Shown piece by piece: positions 17,072 through 24,759 of a stretch of 31,021 nucleotides of DNA. The number at the start of each line of letters is the position of its first letter. The stretch's first letter is position 1. This DNA is from CAZQIC01 sp964593555. GTDB taxonomy: Bacteria > Bacteroidota > Bacteroidia > JAFLBG01. The notes below the pieces were generated by a model. The model saw only the letters and a list, made by a program, of their open reading frames with translations. It made no database searches and was not told where the DNA came from. Position numbers and translations under genes: made by a program. The stretch lies in the NCBI GenBank assembly GCA_964593555.1, contig CAZQIC010000047.1, positions 1-31,021 of the forward strand, read 5' to 3'.

Positions 17072-17106
17072 TAACTAACAACCCAGAACCCTCAACTCTG
17101 AACTCT
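17072..17106. repeat. Degenerate heptamer repeat, five units
   Basis: Five consecutive 7-bp units: TAACTAA, CAACCCA, GAACCCT, CAACTCT, GAACTCT. They fill nearly the whole gap between the AsmA-like stop codon (17108) and the PorE-like start. No function is evident. Confidence 0.5.
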
Positions 17107-17107
17107 T

Positions 17108-19786
17108 TTACTTCGGCTTAATCAACCCTTTCAATTTATCCTTCGCTTGTTTCTCAGCCTCTCTTTTGGCTTTCTCTGCTTCTGCTTTCGCTTTTGCCTC
17201 TGCTTCTGCCTTAGCTTTATCAGCCTGAGATTTCAATTTATCCGCCTCAGCTTTCGCTTTTGCTTCTGCTTCATTTTTGAATTTATCTGCTTCCGCTCTT
17301 GCTTTTTCTTCCGCTTCTTTTTTTCTTTTTTCTAATTCATCTTTTGCCTGGTCTTTTAAATCAGCCACCGCATTATTCCCCGCATCTTTCAGATCGGTTG
17401 TAACAGTTGGTTTTAAAACGGTACCACCAAATTTTGCTTTAATATTTACAGTTTCACCCAAACTCATTTTAGCTCCGTTGGAATTTGCTTTTGCTAACAT
17501 ACCCTCCAATGCGGCATTGGCTTGTGAGCCGAATTCAGCGCGCGGAATTCCAATGCTCATGGTATAATCAATCGTTTTATCAAAACCTGTAGAACCTACC
17601 ATTGAACCTTTTGATGCCCCTGATTTAAATTCGAATGGCTCAACTTTTACTCTTCCATCTTCAAATTTGTATGATATATTAAGATCAGAGAAATTAATTT
17701 TTTTATACTTCTCCATCTTAATTGCATCTGCCAATTTATTGAATGGCTCAAAACCAGAAACCATTACCGACTTGGTTTGTAATTTACCACCACCGGTTAA
17801 TGTAGTTAACACGGGGTCCATCTTTTGGTCTAACTGGGTTTTAATATCAAGTACAGTTGAAAATTTACCCTGAGTATATTTTGAAATTGGCGCTAACTTT
17901 TCAACCGTAACAAAAGCCTTATTCGTTTTTGCAATATCAAAGTCTGCTATATCCAAATGAAAATCAATCGACGGTTTTTTAATATCCTGAGTATTGTATT
18001 TACCAGACATATCCATTGACCCATCCAACATTTTCATTTTGAGATGATCCATATTAATAGTATTATCCTTTATCACCACACTACCACTTACATCTGTCAT
18101 CACTAAATTATCGTACAACAATTTACCAATGGTAGTATTCATTACAAACTCAATATTTCCCGGAACCTCCACTACAGACATTGGCGCTGTATCAGCAGCG
18201 GCAGGTGTTGCAGCAGCAGGATCCTCTGCCATAAACTCATTCAGGTCCATCAAATTAGAACGCATGGAAAATCTTCCTTTGAGCAATTCATTCTTAAATG
18301 CATACTGCATAAAATTTTCAATTTTACCGTCGGCTTTAATATCGCTCTTGCCAATTAATGCATCGAAAGAAGCAAGCTCAACAAACTGTGGAGTAAAATT
18401 CAACAGCATCGATTTTAAATTAATGCCATAAGGGATATCTTTACTTTTATAATTCATCCCTGTCACTTCCAGTTTTCCGCTCGCTTTAAATTCATCATAC
18501 TTTTCTTTTTCTATTGCCGACATGTGTCCATCCAATTTCAAGTCGGCAGTTATTTTTCCATTCAGACTTTGATCACTTTCCAACGGCATCACATCCTTTA
18601 CACTTGAAAGGTCTATTTTACCAATGACAGAACCATTGAGATATGCGTCTGACACAGGCGTTTCCACATGCATCATCACATCCAAAGGATTGCCGGCCAT
18701 TTCAACATGGAATTTTTTGACATCAATTACAGTATTATCAGGGTTGCCCGTTTTGTTATCAATATTAACATTCACCTGGATATTGTTAACCGATTTTGGC
18801 AACGAAGGATATTGAAACATCGCATTCGCAATGATGATGTGTGCAGCAAACGCAGGCATTTGTTTGTCGTTGTAAATTCCTTTTACAAAACCGTCAAAGG
18901 CCAATTTACCGGCAGCTTTAACCGAAGCAAAATCTTTTGTGTATGCAGCAGGCACTAATGAAAGGAAATTTTTAAACTCACTTTCGTTCGCTTTAAATTT
19001 CATATCCATGTCCATATCCTCTTTAGGCATGGCAAAATAACCATCGAGGCCGATTGACAATTCGTTCAATGTAATTTTACTTTCTTTAAACGTGAATTTG
19101 AAATTCGGCATATTGGCATCTATCTCGGCAGCGATAGTTGTTTTCAACTTATACAAATAATTTACGCCTTCGTATCCCATTGTAAATTCACTGATACTCG
19201 ACATTGTTTTCAGCAAAAAATTCTCCTCTGTAAAATCACCGCTAAGTGTATGATCGAAACCGATAAGGCCCATATAAAATCCAAGATCGGCATCATCATA
19301 AACAATATTTCCATTTTTTATTTCGAATGATTTTAATTTCATTTTAAATTTAGAAGGCTCCGAAGAAGCCGGCTTTGTTGTATCTGCAGAAGGTTTGGCA
19401 ATATCCCAATTGGCTTTGCCGCCTTTCAACACTTTAGCCAGGATGCGAGGGCTATCCAACGACACGGATCGTATGTTGTATTCATCACCTTTAATGACAC
19501 TCATGATATCAAGTGAGAGGGAAAGGTTTTTTGTAGTGATTAACGTATCCCCTTCAAACTCATTTATCCCGGCAACACTCAGATTATTTAAGGAAAGAGA
19601 GAAATAAGGAAAACTACTGAGTAGCGATAAATCTACTTCCGCAAAAGTGACTTTTGCATTTACATTTTTATTTATTTCCTCTTTCGCTATTTCTATGATC
19701 TTGCCTTTAAAAATAAATGGCAGAGAAACGATAGCAATAATTAATACCAGAAGGATAATTCCAAACCATTTAAGAATTTTTTTCAT
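17108..19786 (-). CDS. AsmA-like envelope protein with long charged helical tail
   Basis: An 892-residue protein with one N-terminal membrane anchor (about residues 7-28) and an AsmA-type opening (KVTFAEVDLSLLSSFPYFSLSLNNLSV-like, residues about 45-70). AsmA-family proteins span the periplasm and are linked to lipid transport and outer-membrane biogenesis. The middle has long beta-rich stretches and a C-terminal AsmA-like part (about 600-800: NTINMDHLKMKMLDGSMDMSGKY-type segment, then FKSGASKGSMVGSTGFDKTIDYTMSI-type segment). Residues about 814-892 are almost entirely Ala, Lys and Glu with few helix breakers, resembling the TolA helical stalk. The next gene, PorE-like, follows 74 nt downstream. 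A weak TACCTTGT element near 19810 is the only promoter hint. Confidence 0.82.
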   Translation of the reverse strand: MKKILKWFGIILLVLIIAIVSLPFIFKGKIIEIAKEEINKNVNAKVTFAEVDLSLLSSFPYFSLSLNNLSVAGINEFEGDTLITTKNLSLSLDIMSVIKGDEYNIRSVSLDSPRILAKVLKGGKANWDIAKPSADTTKPASSEPSKFKMKLKSFEIKNGNIVYDDADLGFYMGLIGFDHTLSGDFTEENFLLKTMSSISEFTMGYEGVNYLYKLKTTIAAEIDANMPNFKFTFKESKITLNELSIGLDGYFAMPKEDMDMDMKFKANESEFKNFLSLVPAAYTKDFASVKAAGKLAFDGFVKGIYNDKQMPAFAAHIIIANAMFQYPSLPKSVNNIQVNVNIDNKTGNPDNTVIDVKKFHVEMAGNPLDVMMHVETPVSDAYLNGSVIGKIDLSSVKDVMPLESDQSLNGKITADLKLDGHMSAIEKEKYDEFKASGKLEVTGMNYKSKDIPYGINLKSMLLNFTPQFVELASFDALIGKSDIKADGKIENFMQYAFKNELLKGRFSMRSNLMDLNEFMAEDPAAATPAAADTAPMSVVEVPGNIEFVMNTTIGKLLYDNLVMTDVSGSVVIKDNTINMDHLKMKMLDGSMDMSGKYNTQDIKKPSIDFHLDIADFDIAKTNKAFVTVEKLAPISKYTQGKFSTVLDIKTQLDQKMDPVLTTLTGGGKLQTKSVMVSGFEPFNKLADAIKMEKYKKINFSDLNISYKFEDGRVKVEPFEFKSGASKGSMVGSTGFDKTIDYTMSIGIPRAEFGSQANAALEGMLAKANSNGAKMSLGETVNIKAKFGGTVLKPTVTTDLKDAGNNAVADLKDQAKDELEKRKKEAEEKARAEADKFKNEAEAKAKAEADKLKSQADKAKAEAEAKAKAEAEKAKREAEKQAKDKLKGLIKPK

Positions 19787-19818
19787 TTAGTGTTTGTTTA
19801 AATTTAACAAGGTAAAAT

Positions 19819-19900
19819 ATCGCGTCCAGAAACCACACTTCCCGATAATCGAAGTGACAAACGCGATGTCGGTTCGAGTTTATCAGCTTTTGGCTGATAA
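19819..19900. repeat. Nested inverted repeats between aroC and the AsmA-like gene
   Basis: ATCGCGT (19819-19825) pairs with ACGCGAT (19861-19867), enclosing CACTTC (19836-19841) paired with GAAGTG (19851-19856). Next to it TTATCAGC (19880-19887) pairs with GCTGATAA (19893-19900) around a 5-nt loop. There is no T run, so it is not a standard terminator. It could be a REP-like intergenic element, an RNA 3'-end stabiliser or an operator region. Confidence 0.5.
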
Positions 19901-19942
19901 TATATCGAGAACAGGCGCAAGTTTTGCTTCATAAAATACCGA

Positions 19943-21031
19943 TTACAATTTATTCGTTTTATTCATCAACCAATGATCTGCAATTACCATAGCCGCCATT
20001 GCTTCAACAATTGGTACCGCACGTGGTACAACACAAGGGTCGTGCCTGCCTTTTCCTTCTAACTCCACAGCTTCACCTTTAATATTTATTGTGTCCTGTT
20101 TTTTCATAATGGTTGAAACAGGTTTAAAAGCAACACGAAAATAAATATCCGCCCCATTACTTATACCGCCTTGTATGCCCCCTGAATGGTTAGACATTAG
20201 CCCCACCCCCGACCCCTCTCCCGAGGAGAGGGGAGCAAAAACATCGTTATGCTCTGAACCTTTCATTTCTACTCCATCAAATCCCGAGCCATAATCAAAT
20301 CCTTTTACTGCATTTATAGTAAGCATGGCTTTCCCCAAATCGGCATGTAATTTATTAAACACCGGTTCGCCTAATCCTACAGGCACTCCGGAAATAATAC
20401 AAGATATGATTCCACCCAATGTATCTCCTTCTCTTTTTACCCTCTCTATCCTACCGACCATGGCTTGCGCAATTAATTCCTCAGGGCATCGCACATTATT
20501 TTCATATGTCTTAGCCAAATCAAGATCTTTATAATTCTTCAGCAGTTTAATATCACCTACCTGAGATGTATATGCATTTATTTTTACACCTGTTTGTTCC
20601 AACAGCTGTTTTGCAATTGCACCGGCAATAATCCAGGAAACAGAATCGCGAATGGATGCCCTTCCTCCTCCTCTATGATCGCGAATACCATACTTCGTTT
20701 GATAAGTATAATCGGCATGCGATGGGCGAAAAGCATTTTTTAAATGATCGTAATCAGCAGATCGCTGATCTTCGTTTTTAACAATAAAACCTATTGGTGT
20801 TCCGGTAGTAATACCTTCAAAAATTCCCGACAAAAATTCCACCTTATCATCCTCTTTACGCTGACTAACAATATCCGATTGGCCGGGCCGTCTTTTATCT
20901 AATTCCGATTGGATTTTTTCTAAGTCAATTTTCAAACCGGCAGGACAACCATCCACAATTCCACCCATAGCAGCACCATGTGATTCTCCAAAAGTGGTAA
21001 GCTTAAATATTGTCCCAATGCTATTTGACAT
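19943..21031 (-). CDS. aroC: Chorismate synthase
   Basis: Converts 5-enolpyruvylshikimate-3-phosphate to chorismate with reduced FMN, the last shared step of aromatic amino-acid synthesis. The start is the ATG at 21031 (MSNSIGTIFKLTTFGESHG); a TTG three codons upstream is unlikely because the promoter element overlaps it. Family signatures present: TTFGESHGAAMGGIVDG, RRPGQSDIVSQRKE, HRGGGRASIRDSVSW and the near-invariant GGIQGGISNG. The 362-residue length is normal, but residues 266-278, between GSEHNDVF and the SNHSGGIQGG segment, are encoded by a GC-rich palindromic element that replaces most of the usual loop. The frame stays open, so the enzyme is probably still functional. It appears to be a single-gene unit. 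Confidence 0.95.
   Translation of the reverse strand: MSNSIGTIFKLTTFGESHGAAMGGIVDGCPAGLKIDLEKIQSELDKRRPGQSDIVSQRKEDDKVEFLSGIFEGITTGTPIGFIVKNEDQRSADYDHLKNAFRPSHADYTYQTKYGIRDHRGGGRASIRDSVSWIIAGAIAKQLLEQTGVKINAYTSQVGDIKLLKNYKDLDLAKTYENNVRCPEELIAQAMVGRIERVKREGDTLGGIISCIISGVPVGLGEPVFNKLHADLGKAMLTINAVKGFDYGSGFDGVEMKGSEHNDVFAPLSSGEGSGVGLMSNHSGGIQGGISNGADIYFRVAFKPVSTIMKKQDTINIKGEAVELEGKGRHDPCVVPRAVPIVEAMAAMVIADHWLMNKTNKL
20201..20236 (-). repeat. GC-rich palindromic element inserted in frame in aroC
   Basis: 28 of 36 bases are G or C, in an AT-rich gene. It contains a perfect 9-bp inverted repeat (CCCCTCTCC at 20213-20221, GGAGAGGGG at 20225-20233, loop CGA) followed, on the minus strand, by a TCGGGGGTGGGGC tail. 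It encodes A-P-L-S-S-G-E-G-S-G-V-G (residues 266-277), unlike chorismate synthase loops. From memory it resembles a short palindromic repeat scattered in many Bacteroidota genomes; only one copy is visible here. Confidence 0.7.
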
Positions 21032-21037
21032 AAGAGA

Positions 21038-21045
21038 CAAACCTA
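21038..21045 (-). promoter_or_regulatory. -7 promoter element of aroC
   Basis: TAGGTTTG on the minus strand matches TAnnTTTG exactly, with GTG 20 nt upstream at the -33 position. Only 6 nt separate it from the aroC ATG at 21031, predicting a leaderless or nearly leaderless mRNA. Confidence 0.5.
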
Positions 21046-21093
21046 CATGATTTTTTAAAAAATAACACTACCCAATTAAAGAAAAATCATGTA
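21044..21093. promoter_or_regulatory. 12-bp inverted repeat overlapping the aroC promoter
   Basis: TACATGATTTTT (21044-21055) and AAAAATCATGTA (21082-21093) are perfect inverted copies separated by 26 nt that include the expected -33 region. The inner arm touches the -7 element. A second small inverted repeat (TACGG at 21092-21096, CCGTA at 21108-21112) adjoins it. It may be an operator or, since a T-rich stretch lies inside, part of the end of the upstream lipoprotein transcript. Confidence 0.45.
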
Positions 21094-21159
21094 CGGTTTC
21101 ATGATGGCCGTAGAAAAAAATACTTGACAGAATAAATTTAATAAAAGCGCGGGATTATT

Positions 21160-22041
21160 TTACCTCTTTATTACTCTTCCTAATTCATTAAAGGCACAAA
21201 AAGCGCCTAAACCACCGGTAACATTTGAATAAACAAGGGTTGGTTCCGAAAAAGGATCTTGGCTACTAAATCCCGAGATTCTAACAGACGTATTGTAACG
21301 ATAATAATCATCATTAACGAGGTATACATAGTAGTTATACCCCACTATAAAGCCTGTACCCCCACCTCCTGAACTATATGAAGACTCCCAGGATGTTGTT
21401 TTGTATTCTAGCCTTTGCCCTTCTTTACCCTCGTCATTTATATAAGCATCCACAATTGTGGTATACATTGTATCGTTATAAAATGGGTCATAGTATGCCT
21501 TTAGCGCAATTACACGATAGTTATTTCCGCTCCCCGCAACATCATCCCAGGAAACGGTATAATGAGATTCTCTTTCATAATAAGTGGCCGAACTGTCAAT
21601 CGTAATTATATTCACATCGCCCGTAAGATTCACAGGTGAGAAAGCAGGAACCAATGAAATAGCTGTTGCCACTTTACCATCAGGCGTAGAAACTCTTAAC
21701 GAATACGTTTTATTCTCCACTATTGGAAAAACTGAAGTTGCAATTTGATAATAACCATTATGGCTTCCGGATGGATCAAATGTTAACGTTGCTGATGTGG
21801 TTCCATCAGAAATTTCAACTGTCGCATCTATTACAGCATCAGAAGTATTTACATTACTGGGCTTAAAAATAGGTTTGGTTTGCCTAACCCAGACTTTAAC
21901 CAATGTATCCTGCGGAGAGATAAAAGAAGCAATAACCAGTTTAGGTTCAACTTCTGGCAGTTCCACATCCGCATCTTTCTCGCAGCCTGCAACAGAAAGT
22001 ATAAGGGAACTGATAAATAAAATTGATTTTATATTTTTCAT
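21160..22041 (-). CDS. DUF4249 family lipoprotein
   Basis: A 293-residue outer-membrane lipoprotein of the DUF4249 family. The signal ends in a lipobox (LSVAGC, Cys20) followed by EKD. Family features are the opening PKLVIASFISPQDTLVKVWV, the segment VIDATVEISDG, and YYQIATSVFPIVENKTYSLRV. Family members are usually encoded right after a TonB-dependent receptor and are thought to work with it at the cell surface; that is the arrangement here once the false assembly gap is removed (receptor stop and lipoprotein start 2 nt apart). Substrate unknown. The 118-nt gap to aroC holds the inverted repeats and promoter of aroC. Confidence 0.85.
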   Translation of the reverse strand: MKNIKSILFISSLILSVAGCEKDADVELPEVEPKLVIASFISPQDTLVKVWVRQTKPIFKPSNVNTSDAVIDATVEISDGTTSATLTFDPSGSHNGYYQIATSVFPIVENKTYSLRVSTPDGKVATAISLVPAFSPVNLTGDVNIITIDSSATYYERESHYTVSWDDVAGSGNNYRVIALKAYYDPFYNDTMYTTIVDAYINDEGKEGQRLEYKTTSWESSYSSGGGGTGFIVGYNYYVYLVNDDYYRYNTSVRISGFSSQDPFSEPTLVYSNVTGGLGAFCAFNELGRVIKR

Positions 22042-22094
22042 AATTAAAATTTATATGTCCATGATACCGATGGAATAATCGGGAATAAAGAGAT
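22040..22094. repeat. Left copy of a 55-bp exact duplication at the N gap
   Basis: These 55 bases are identical to 22195-22249, on the far side of the N run. Read on the minus strand they encode the last residues of the TonB receptor and its stop, then run into the lipoprotein start codon. The copy is probably an artefact of contig-end overlap. Confidence 0.95.
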
Positions 22095-22194
22095 NNNNNN
22101 NNNNNNNNNNNNNNNNNNNNNNNNNNNNNNNNNNNNNNNNNNNNNNNNNNNNNNNNNNNNNNNNNNNNNNNNNNNNNNNNNNNNNNNNNNNNNN
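22095..22194. other. Assembly gap (100 Ns)
   Basis: Exactly 100 undetermined bases, the usual placeholder for a gap of unknown size. The identical 55-bp flanks indicate that no sequence is really missing here. Confidence 0.98.
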
Positions 22195-22249
22195 ATAATT
22201 AAAATTTATATGTCCATGATACCGATGGAATAATCGGGAATAAAGAGAT
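22195..22249. repeat. Right copy of the 55-bp exact duplication
   Basis: Identical to 22040-22094. This copy is continuous with the receptor reading frame and carries its true stop codon (22199-22201). Confidence 0.95.
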
Positions 22250-24553
22250 TTGTTTTAACACACGTTGATTGTAATTTGAATCCGAAGTTCCAACAAAATA
22301 AAAGAAAGGATTTTGCCTGTTGTACAGGTTATAGAAACTTAATTCGAAAGTACGTTCACAACGCTTTAGTTTTTTATGGAATTGTATTCCAATATCCATA
22401 CGGTGATAAGCAGCCATTCTGAAACTGTTCTTATCTCCATAATCGCTTATGAAATAATTATATTCATTGAATCCAGGAGTATTGTTTTCAATCGGGTTAT
22501 GAGGTATTGCTTCGTATTCCGCCACCGGTAATGTAATAGCATTCCCGGTACCGTATACCCAGGTACCGGAAAGCGTTATATGGTCATTAATTTTGTATAT
22601 AGCAACAATAGAAAAATCATGTCTGCGATCATATCTTGCATAATATTTTTTGCCAAAATTTAAGGAGTCAAACTGCAACTGGGTCCATGATAAGGTATAA
22701 CCTATCCAACCGGAAAACTTACCCACTTTCTTTTGTATTAAAAATTCAGCTCCGTAACTCCACCCCTGTCCTGCAGTTACCATATTTTCCCACTTAACCT
22801 CTTCTGTAGTTCCCAAATCATCTATCAGCAAAAAGCTGGCGCCTTCTTTATATCCTAAAATCCTTTCCGATTTTTTATAATACCCTTCGAGGGAGAACGT
22901 AAGATTTTTTTCCTGCCAGTCTTTAGCAAATCCCATAGCAACCTGCTGTGATTGCTGAGGCTTTACCTTTTTTGTTGTAGGCACCCAAAGGTCGGTTGGC
23001 AGACTTATTCCTGTTCCTGTTAACAAATGCAAATACTGGTTCATCATTGCATAAGATGCTTTAAAAGACAAGTCCTTTTTCAGCATATACCTCATGGCAA
23101 TTCTTGGCTCAGGGTTTAAATAATTTGTCCCTTTCACATTAAAATGACTAAGCCTTACCCCTCCGTTCACTTTTAATTTTTTTGTTACTTTATAATCGTC
23201 TTCAATATACAAGCCGCTCTCAAGCGCATAAATAGCCTGTATAGCTTTTTCGTTTTCGAATTCGAAGGAACTCTTTACTACAACTGCATTCGGAGTAAAA
23301 CGATGGTATGTACTCATCACCCCGAATTTGATAAAGTGATTGGCATTTGGAAGAAAATCAAAATCATATTTAAATCCGTAATCACGAATACCGGATGAAT
23401 AATCAAGTTTAAAAAAACTATTGTCGTCTTTATATTCCTCTTTGTACCCAATGCCAAGTTTGTAATTACAAAAGATCAACGACGCATTAGAGAATAATTT
23501 ATCATTGAACAAATGGTTCCATCGTACAGTTGATGTTGCATTGCCCCATTTCAAAAAGATTTCATCTGAAAAATCGTAATCCTCAAATCTTGCGTAAAAC
23601 TTATCCTTGCCAAAATATCCACTGACAAAAAACCTATCCTTATCGCTAAGTGTATAGTTTAATTTTGCATTCATATCATAGAAATAATATCCCGCCTTAC
23701 CATCTTTAGGTAAGAAAGGATAAACAAGTGCATCTATATATGTTCTTCGTGCTGAAACGAGGAAAGATGCTTTATTTTTTAATTTCTTTTTAAATATCGG
23801 ACCCTCCAATGTAAATCGGGATGAAATTATACCAATCCCCGCTTCGCCATGAATTTTTTCTTTATCGCCATCCTTCATTTGCATTTCCAACACAGATGAA
23901 AGTCTGCCCCCATAACGGGCAGGGAATCCCCCCTTTGTTAATTCAATGCTTTTCAAGGCATCTCCATTGAATAAAGAGAAAAATCCAAATAAATGGTACG
24001 CATTGTAAACTGTTGCATCATCCAGAATAATAAGGTTTTGGTCAGGCCCGCCTCCACGCACATACAAACCACTGCTCCCCTCGCTTCCCTTCTGAACCCC
24101 CGGCATAAGCTGGATCACTTTCAGAACATCCTTTTCTCCCAGCAAGGCCGGAATATCCTTTACCTGTTGCACCGGAATTTCGATCATACTCATCTGCGTT
24201 TCTTCACTTATTCTTCTTTGTTGAGCCGCAGAGATCTCCACTTCCGTTAATTCAATGTTGTTGCTAATATCTATGTTCAGCTTTATATTTTCCTTCAATA
24301 CTATTTTTTCCGTTCTTGGCTGAAAGCCCACAAATGAAAAAGTGAGCTCTATTGAATCTGCAGGAAGTGTTATTGAATAAAAACCATAATTATTACTCGT
24401 AGTACCTGCGTTGTGTTTGGCCGAATATATTGCCACACCGGGAAGTGTTTCCCTGCTTCCCTTCTCAGTTACATAGCCACTGATAGTAAATTTATTTTGT
24501 GCGGTAATATTAAATGATAATGCCATTAGGCACCCGAGAAAATACTTGTTCAT
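22199..24553 (-). CDS. TonB-dependent outer-membrane receptor
   Basis: A 784-residue active-transport receptor of the outer membrane. A signal peptide (to about residue 18, NITAQ) is followed by a carboxypeptidase-regulatory-like domain (about 23-103: ISGYVTEKGSRETLPGVAIY, FSFVGFQPRTEKI), the plug (about 125-225: VLKVIQLMPGVQKGSEGSSG, LYVRGGGPDQNLIILDDATV, GGFPARYGGRLSSVLEM) and the 22-strand-type barrel to the terminal Phe (SVSWTYKF). It has the SusC-like N-terminal extension but is much shorter than SusC (about 1000), and its partner is a DUF4249 lipoprotein, not SusD. The ligand is unknown; no iron or vitamin motif was seen. It is probably the first gene of a two-gene operon. Confidence 0.92.
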   Translation of the reverse strand: MNKYFLGCLMALSFNITAQNKFTISGYVTEKGSRETLPGVAIYSAKHNAGTTSNNYGFYSITLPADSIELTFSFVGFQPRTEKIVLKENIKLNIDISNNIELTEVEISAAQQRRISEETQMSMIEIPVQQVKDIPALLGEKDVLKVIQLMPGVQKGSEGSSGLYVRGGGPDQNLIILDDATVYNAYHLFGFFSLFNGDALKSIELTKGGFPARYGGRLSSVLEMQMKDGDKEKIHGEAGIGIISSRFTLEGPIFKKKLKNKASFLVSARRTYIDALVYPFLPKDGKAGYYFYDMNAKLNYTLSDKDRFFVSGYFGKDKFYARFEDYDFSDEIFLKWGNATSTVRWNHLFNDKLFSNASLIFCNYKLGIGYKEEYKDDNSFFKLDYSSGIRDYGFKYDFDFLPNANHFIKFGVMSTYHRFTPNAVVVKSSFEFENEKAIQAIYALESGLYIEDDYKVTKKLKVNGGVRLSHFNVKGTNYLNPEPRIAMRYMLKKDLSFKASYAMMNQYLHLLTGTGISLPTDLWVPTTKKVKPQQSQQVAMGFAKDWQEKNLTFSLEGYYKKSERILGYKEGASFLLIDDLGTTEEVKWENMVTAGQGWSYGAEFLIQKKVGKFSGWIGYTLSWTQLQFDSLNFGKKYYARYDRRHDFSIVAIYKINDHITLSGTWVYGTGNAITLPVAEYEAIPHNPIENNTPGFNEYNYFISDYGDKNSFRMAAYHRMDIGIQFHKKLKRCERTFELSFYNLYNRQNPFFYFVGTSDSNYNQRVLKQISLFPIIPSVSWTYKF

Positions 24554-24595
24554 GTTTGGGTATAAATATTTAATGTATGACTAACTAAGGCACCA

Positions 24596-24629
24596 AAAAG
24601 TTACAAGGACTCAAAAAAATAATTAACAA
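24596..24629 (-). promoter_or_regulatory. Candidate promoter of the receptor operon
   Basis: Minus strand TAACTTTT at 24603-24596 (one mismatch to TAnnTTTG) with TTG at 24629-24627, 23 nt upstream, the upper end of the usual spacing. It would leave a leader of about 37 nt before the receptor ATG. Confidence 0.35.
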
Positions 24630-24660
24630 CCTCTTTTAACAGACCTTGACACATTAATGA

Positions 24661-24736
24661 CTCCATATTTCCACAAAGGTTGCTTAAATATTGGATTAAA
24701 TTATTACCCAAAAAATGGTATTTTTTCTCCATATTT
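24661..24736 (+). promoter_or_regulatory. 10-bp direct repeat upstream of hutI
   Basis: CTCCATATTT occurs at 24661-24670 and again at 24727-24736. The second copy overlaps CATATTTG (24730-24737), one mismatch from a -7 element and the only promoter candidate for hutI. The pair might be binding sites for a regulator. Confidence 0.3.
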
Positions 24737-24759
24737 GAGGATAATAGGGTTTCCAGGAA

